A stretch of 64,000 bases of DNA, taken from the NCBI RefSeq assembly GCF_010206195.1, contig NZ_VIQT01000016.1, positions 124,001-188,000 on the forward strand, written 5' to 3'. This DNA comes from Anaerotruncus colihominis. GTDB taxonomy: Bacteria > Bacillota > Clostridia > Oscillospirales > Ruminococcaceae. Below are positions 60,691-64,000 of the stretch, piece by piece; within the stretch, counting starts at the first letter, position 1, and every line of letters starts with the position of its first letter. The notes under the pieces were generated by a model. The model worked only from the letters and a program-made list of their open reading frames with translations, did no database searches and had not been told where the DNA came from. Made by a program: the position numbers and the translations under genes.

Positions 60691-62091
60691 TTACCGGCAG
60701 GCAAAAACTGTGTCCAGATTCAGCATGAACGGGTAATAGACCCCGTTGAGGTTGCTCATCGGCAGCAGCTCGTCTGAAATTTGAATTCCCAAGACCTCCC
60801 GCATTGCCTTCTGGCGCGCCAGAATCCGAGCATAAACGTCCGGGAATTGTTCGCGAAGCTGCGCCCGGAGCCGTTCCCCCGCGAACACCACGGCGTCCTC
60901 ACAGATCGAGGTGCGCACCGGGTTGGAACCGCTTGCGATGATGTCCACCTGTACAAATTCCCCGTCGCTGATTTTGTGGGACGAACCGGGGCAGAACGCG
61001 CTGTTGAGCCATTCCTCGGTGCCGGTCGAATGGCCGGGGTTGAGGGTGATGCCGTGTTCTTCGTGACTGATATGGCGATAAACCGCTTTGTAAACATCGC
61101 CGCAGCAGACGCCGATCTTCGCCGACTCGTACCATGCGGCCATCGCCGCAAAGTGGGCCTGGTAGAAAGTTTCATAATAGGGCTTCAGCTCGTCCGCCCA
61201 CGAGTTCAGATCGTAGGCCGCCACCGAAATTTTCGAGGTCAGGTTGCCGCGCACCGAGTAGCAGAGTCCGCAGACCTGTCCGAGTGCGAGGCGTTCGCTT
61301 TGCAGGGGGGATTTTAACCCGCGGGAGACGCTGCGCGCGCCGAAATTGATCATCGGATGAACGTTGAGCGGCTCGAGTTCCACACCGGCAGACGCCGAAA
61401 CTTCCAATTCGCTCATGCCCGGCTTCATATGCTTAAACATCCGCTGGACTGCCCGCGCAGCCCGGTTGCCCGCCGATTCCGCCCATGCGATCTCTTTGGC
61501 GGAGTGCAGACGGATACGGATGCCGTCTGGATAGCCGGTCAGCTCCTGTCCAAACTGGAACACCTGCTCCTGTGGGCAGACCCGATACAGCCCGTCAAGA
61601 ATATAGGACGGCAGGTCAAACGTGTGGACCGGGTCGCCTTCAATGCTGCTCTCAAAGTATTTGACCCCAACCAGGCCAACCTTGCTTTCCCTGCCGATTC
61701 CAAGCTCGGAAAACAGAGTGGAAAGGGGGCGAAGCTGATCCTTAGGCTGGCCTTGCAGGCTGAAATTCTGGTATAGGACGCGCCGGATCGGATAGGGGAT
61801 CTGCTCGCTGTACGCCAGCCCCTCATTGCCAACGAGGATCGCCGTTTCCCCGGCGGCATTGACGATGAATAACGCTTCCTCGAACCGGCAATCGTAGCTG
61901 GTGAAATATTCAATATGGGAAAAATGCTCCCGGTCGCCGTAAATGACCGCGTGTGTATATCCACATGTCTTGATCCGTTCGACCAGCAGGTTCAGCCGCA
62001 GCAGATAATCTTCTTTTTCCAGCGTGACAACAGGCGTGTCAACCTCCTGCATAAAGAGTGGATCGCTTTTGACCAGTTGTATTTTAGACAT
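60691..62091 (-). CDS. M24 'pita-bread' family protein, probably lacking metal ligands (second copy)
   Basis: 466 residues. A creatinase-like N-terminal domain is followed by the M24 fold. Where D-x-G ... S-D is expected, I read VCGLCYSVRGNLTSKISVAA, without either Asp. The His motif is NPGHSTGTEEW, the first Glu position reads FVQVDIIASG, and the last Glu is kept in SICEDAVVF. Four extra Cys lie around residues 280-350. As with the 50055 protein, a classic dimetal site looks incomplete. ATG 62091 has GGAGGAGG nine bases upstream and overlaps the adenine deaminase gene by 8 bases. Confidence 0.8.
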   Translation of the reverse strand: MSKIQLVKSDPLFMQEVDTPVVTLEKEDYLLRLNLLVERIKTCGYTHAVIYGDREHFSHIEYFTSYDCRFEEALFIVNAAGETAILVGNEGLAYSEQIPYPIRRVLYQNFSLQGQPKDQLRPLSTLFSELGIGRESKVGLVGVKYFESSIEGDPVHTFDLPSYILDGLYRVCPQEQVFQFGQELTGYPDGIRIRLHSAKEIAWAESAGNRAARAVQRMFKHMKPGMSELEVSASAGVELEPLNVHPMINFGARSVSRGLKSPLQSERLALGQVCGLCYSVRGNLTSKISVAAYDLNSWADELKPYYETFYQAHFAAMAAWYESAKIGVCCGDVYKAVYRHISHEEHGITLNPGHSTGTEEWLNSAFCPGSSHKISDGEFVQVDIIASGSNPVRTSICEDAVVFAGERLRAQLREQFPDVYARILARQKAMREVLGIQISDELLPMSNLNGVYYPFMLNLDTVFACR

Positions 62092-63817
62092 CTGTTTCAT
62101 CCTCCTCCACAAACAAAGGTATTTTTTTCTGGTTCACCGTATCGACCAGCCCCACGTCGGTCAGACGCACCTCGGGGATGACCGCCAGAGCGAAGGAACC
62201 GAGAATCATCAGCGGCGCGTCCCCTAAAATGCCCATCTCACGCAGGGTATTTTGGAGCTGTTCGCTCTTTTGCGCGAGCAGCTCGGCCGGCGCGTCGGAC
62301 ATCAGCCCCGCAATCGGCAGCTCAAGCAGCGCTGTCACTTGCCCGCCGCGCACACAGCAGACGCCGCCTTTTGCGTTTATAACCGTCTGTGCGGCTAAAA
62401 GCATCTCCTCGGGCGTGCGTCCAAGCACAAACAGGTTGTGGCTGTCATGTGAGATGGTGGTTGCGACCGCGCCTTCTTTCAGCCCCACGCCGCGCACCGG
62501 TGCGATCGCGCGGTTTCCGTTGATTCCATGCCGTTCCAAAACCGCGAAAAGCGCGAAGTCCGGCTGCTGCCCGACCTGCGCCGACCCATCCTCGACCGGG
62601 AACAGGCGTGTTCCCAGCTTGGTCACAAAGCGGTCGTCCAGATCATAACAGATTGTGTGCAGACGGACATGTGTTTTCCCCTCCGCACGAATACAAAAAT
62701 CCGCCTGTGTTATCGGCTTTTGCAGCTTGACGGTGTTTTCCGGCAGGCTTGTGGTTTGAGGCAGCGGTTCGCAGAGACAGCCGCCGCGCGCCGCGAGCTT
62801 TCCATTTACAAATACCTCGTCCACCGAGACGGATTCAAGGTCATGCAGCAGCAGGATATCTGCCCGGTATCCGGGACGCAGGCTGCCGCGGTCGTGCAGC
62901 CGTCCGAGCCGCGCTGCATTGACAGTCGCAATCTTGAACGCTTCGATTGGATCGAGGCCCGCACGGATTGCAGTGCGTACCGCGTAATCCATATGTCCGT
63001 TTTTGAGCAGGTCGCCCGGCGCGCAGTCGTCGGTACAGAAAGTCACGTTTTCCGGATAACCGAGCCGGATAATGACCGGCGCGAGCGCCTCCAAATCACG
63101 GCAATTGGAGGCGTTGCGGCACTCCAGAACCATCCCCGCCCGCAGCTTTTCCAGGGCTTCATCCGGGGCGTGCGTTTCGTGATCGGACTCCACTCCAGCA
63201 GCGAGATAATCCGCGAGCTGCTGTCCGCGCAGGCCGGGGGCATGTCCCTGGATGAATTTCCCCGAGGCGCGCGCCGCGGCTAAAATTCGCTGCATCCGGC
63301 TGTCTCGTTTGATGACGCCGGGGTAGTCCATCACTTCTCCGAGGCCGGCCATTCGTTTTTCTGACAGCAAATTCGCGATCTCCGGCGCGTCAAAGATGGT
63401 TTGGCTTGTCTCAAGTCCAACGACCGACGGGACACAGGAAGGCGCCAGGAACAATATTTCCATTGGCAGCCCCTCGCTTTCCCGGAGCATATAACGCATC
63501 CCGTCCAGACCCATCACATTCGCGATCTCATGCGGGTCGGCAAACACAGTCGTCGTGCCATGAGGCAGCACCGCGCCGCAGAAGCCCTTTGGTCCCATCA
63601 GGGTGCTTTCAATATGTAGGTGGGTGTCAATCAAGCCGGGCAGGGCGAATTTACCCTGCGCATCGTAGTGGTTTTCTCCGGTGAGAGGAGGATCGCCCGG
63701 TTGGGTTATCCGCGCGATTTTGCCGTTTCGAATGGCGATTTCAGCGGGATAGATCTCCTTGGTAAAAAGGTTGACATATTGTAAATTTGTCAGGATCAGA
63801 TCAAACTGTTCCGCCAT
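62084..63817 (-). CDS. ade: Adenine deaminase (AdeC/Ade family amidohydrolase)
   Basis: 577 residues. Amidohydrolase motifs are LPGLIDTHLHIEST (HxH metal ligands), FADPHEIANVMG, QGHAPGL (His), SDHET and FCTDDCAPGDL (Asp). The C-terminal adenine deaminase domain follows (ISHDSHNLFVLGRT; GGQVTALLELPIAGLMS). It converts adenine to hypoxanthine and ammonia. ATG 63817 follows AGGAGG. It leads the leftward importer operon, an uncommon partner for a ribose-type importer. Confidence 0.93.
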   Translation of the reverse strand: MAEQFDLILTNLQYVNLFTKEIYPAEIAIRNGKIARITQPGDPPLTGENHYDAQGKFALPGLIDTHLHIESTLMGPKGFCGAVLPHGTTTVFADPHEIANVMGLDGMRYMLRESEGLPMEILFLAPSCVPSVVGLETSQTIFDAPEIANLLSEKRMAGLGEVMDYPGVIKRDSRMQRILAAARASGKFIQGHAPGLRGQQLADYLAAGVESDHETHAPDEALEKLRAGMVLECRNASNCRDLEALAPVIIRLGYPENVTFCTDDCAPGDLLKNGHMDYAVRTAIRAGLDPIEAFKIATVNAARLGRLHDRGSLRPGYRADILLLHDLESVSVDEVFVNGKLAARGGCLCEPLPQTTSLPENTVKLQKPITQADFCIRAEGKTHVRLHTICYDLDDRFVTKLGTRLFPVEDGSAQVGQQPDFALFAVLERHGINGNRAIAPVRGVGLKEGAVATTISHDSHNLFVLGRTPEEMLLAAQTVINAKGGVCCVRGGQVTALLELPIAGLMSDAPAELLAQKSEQLQNTLREMGILGDAPLMILGSFALAVIPEVRLTDVGLVDTVNQKKIPLFVEEDETDV

Positions 63818-64000
63818 TTTAGCGCCTCCTGTTGTTTTCTTTTATTATAGCGGGTGGAAAGGGGCGGAAAAATGCAATATTGTATGGTTTTGTGTACGAT
63901 TGTACGAAAATTATGTGCAAAAAGTATGTCTAAATACTTTTTTATAAAGCTTTGCTGTCTTTGTCAGAAGGAAGGCTGTCCACGCAGTATGCGGCATACG
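63818..64000 (-). promoter_or_regulatory. Upstream region of the adenine deaminase operon
   Basis: On the - strand a consensus TATAAT lies at about 63843-63848; the matching -35 is weak. Further upstream GTACGATTGTAC (about 63894-63905) is a short inverted repeat, and AATATTGTAT at 63876-63885 equals half of the palindrome before the DeoR gene. These are candidate binding sites. No gene is evident to the window edge. Confidence 0.4.

Noticed and set aside
1-64000. CRISPR arrays, rRNA and tRNA genes
   Set aside because: No regularly spaced direct repeats, no rRNA-like stretches and no cloverleaf with conserved TTC arm were found on reading; short tRNAs could still have been missed.

Overview
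This 64 kb window looks like chromosomal DNA from a moderately GC-rich, spore-forming anaerobic Firmicute. A Clostridia member of the Ruminococcaceae/Oscillospiraceae type is the best guess. The grounds are the gene order (M23/M50 sporulation protease pair, B12-type radical SAM plus DUF2344, rplS-lepB-rbgA-rnhB, tig-clpP-clpX-lon-ysxC), strong AGGAGG ribosome sites and -35/-10 promoters with 17-base spacers. This is inferred from gene content only. I see no rRNA, tRNA or CRISPR array.

Layout. Positions 1-23.5 kb are a housekeeping core on the + strand: the sporulation protease pair, a siroheme sulfite/nitrite reductase, two radical-SAM-associated proteins, a cupin, rplS, two tandem signal peptidases, rbgA, rnhB, a YraN nuclease, a dipeptidase, a phosphoesterase, the tig/clpP/clpX/lon/ysxC protein quality-control cluster, lysA, a YerC regulator, a methyltransferase and hslO. 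nth lies at the end on the - strand. Positions 23.5-34.4 kb are mixed: a split chromate transporter, tspO, an AI-2E type permease, an unrecognised membrane protein, a stand-alone Enzyme I N-terminal domain, and a MarR-controlled heterodimeric ABC exporter.

Positions 34.4-51.1 kb are a sugar-use island. Leftward genes encode a ROK kinase, an allulose-6-phosphate-type epimerase, a cupin phosphoglucose isomerase, a Gfo/Idh/MocA protein and a PHP phosphoesterase. Rightward genes encode a PfkB kinase, a class II aldolase, a ribose-type ABC importer (binding protein, permease, ATPase, permease), a DeoR regulator, a rhamnulokinase-like kinase, a TIM-barrel isomerase and an M24-like protein. Together they read as uptake, phosphorylation, isomerisation and aldol cleavage of rare sugars.

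Positions 51.1-53.7 kb hold an intact large serine recombinase and a decayed remnant of a second one facing the other way. Positions 53.7-63.8 kb are a second importer locus, entirely on the - strand: adenine deaminase, a second M24-like protein, binding protein, ATPase, permease, then a YesN/YesM-type two-component system.

The least expected things are: (1) two M24 'peptidase-fold' proteins, each tied to a ribose-type importer and each apparently missing the two metal-binding Asp residues; (2) at least four families of short non-coding repeats, one with a clear 5-base target duplication and one that abuts stop codons; (3) an Enzyme I N-terminal domain with no C-terminal half; (4) a strong promoter feeding a short structured transcript with no gene.
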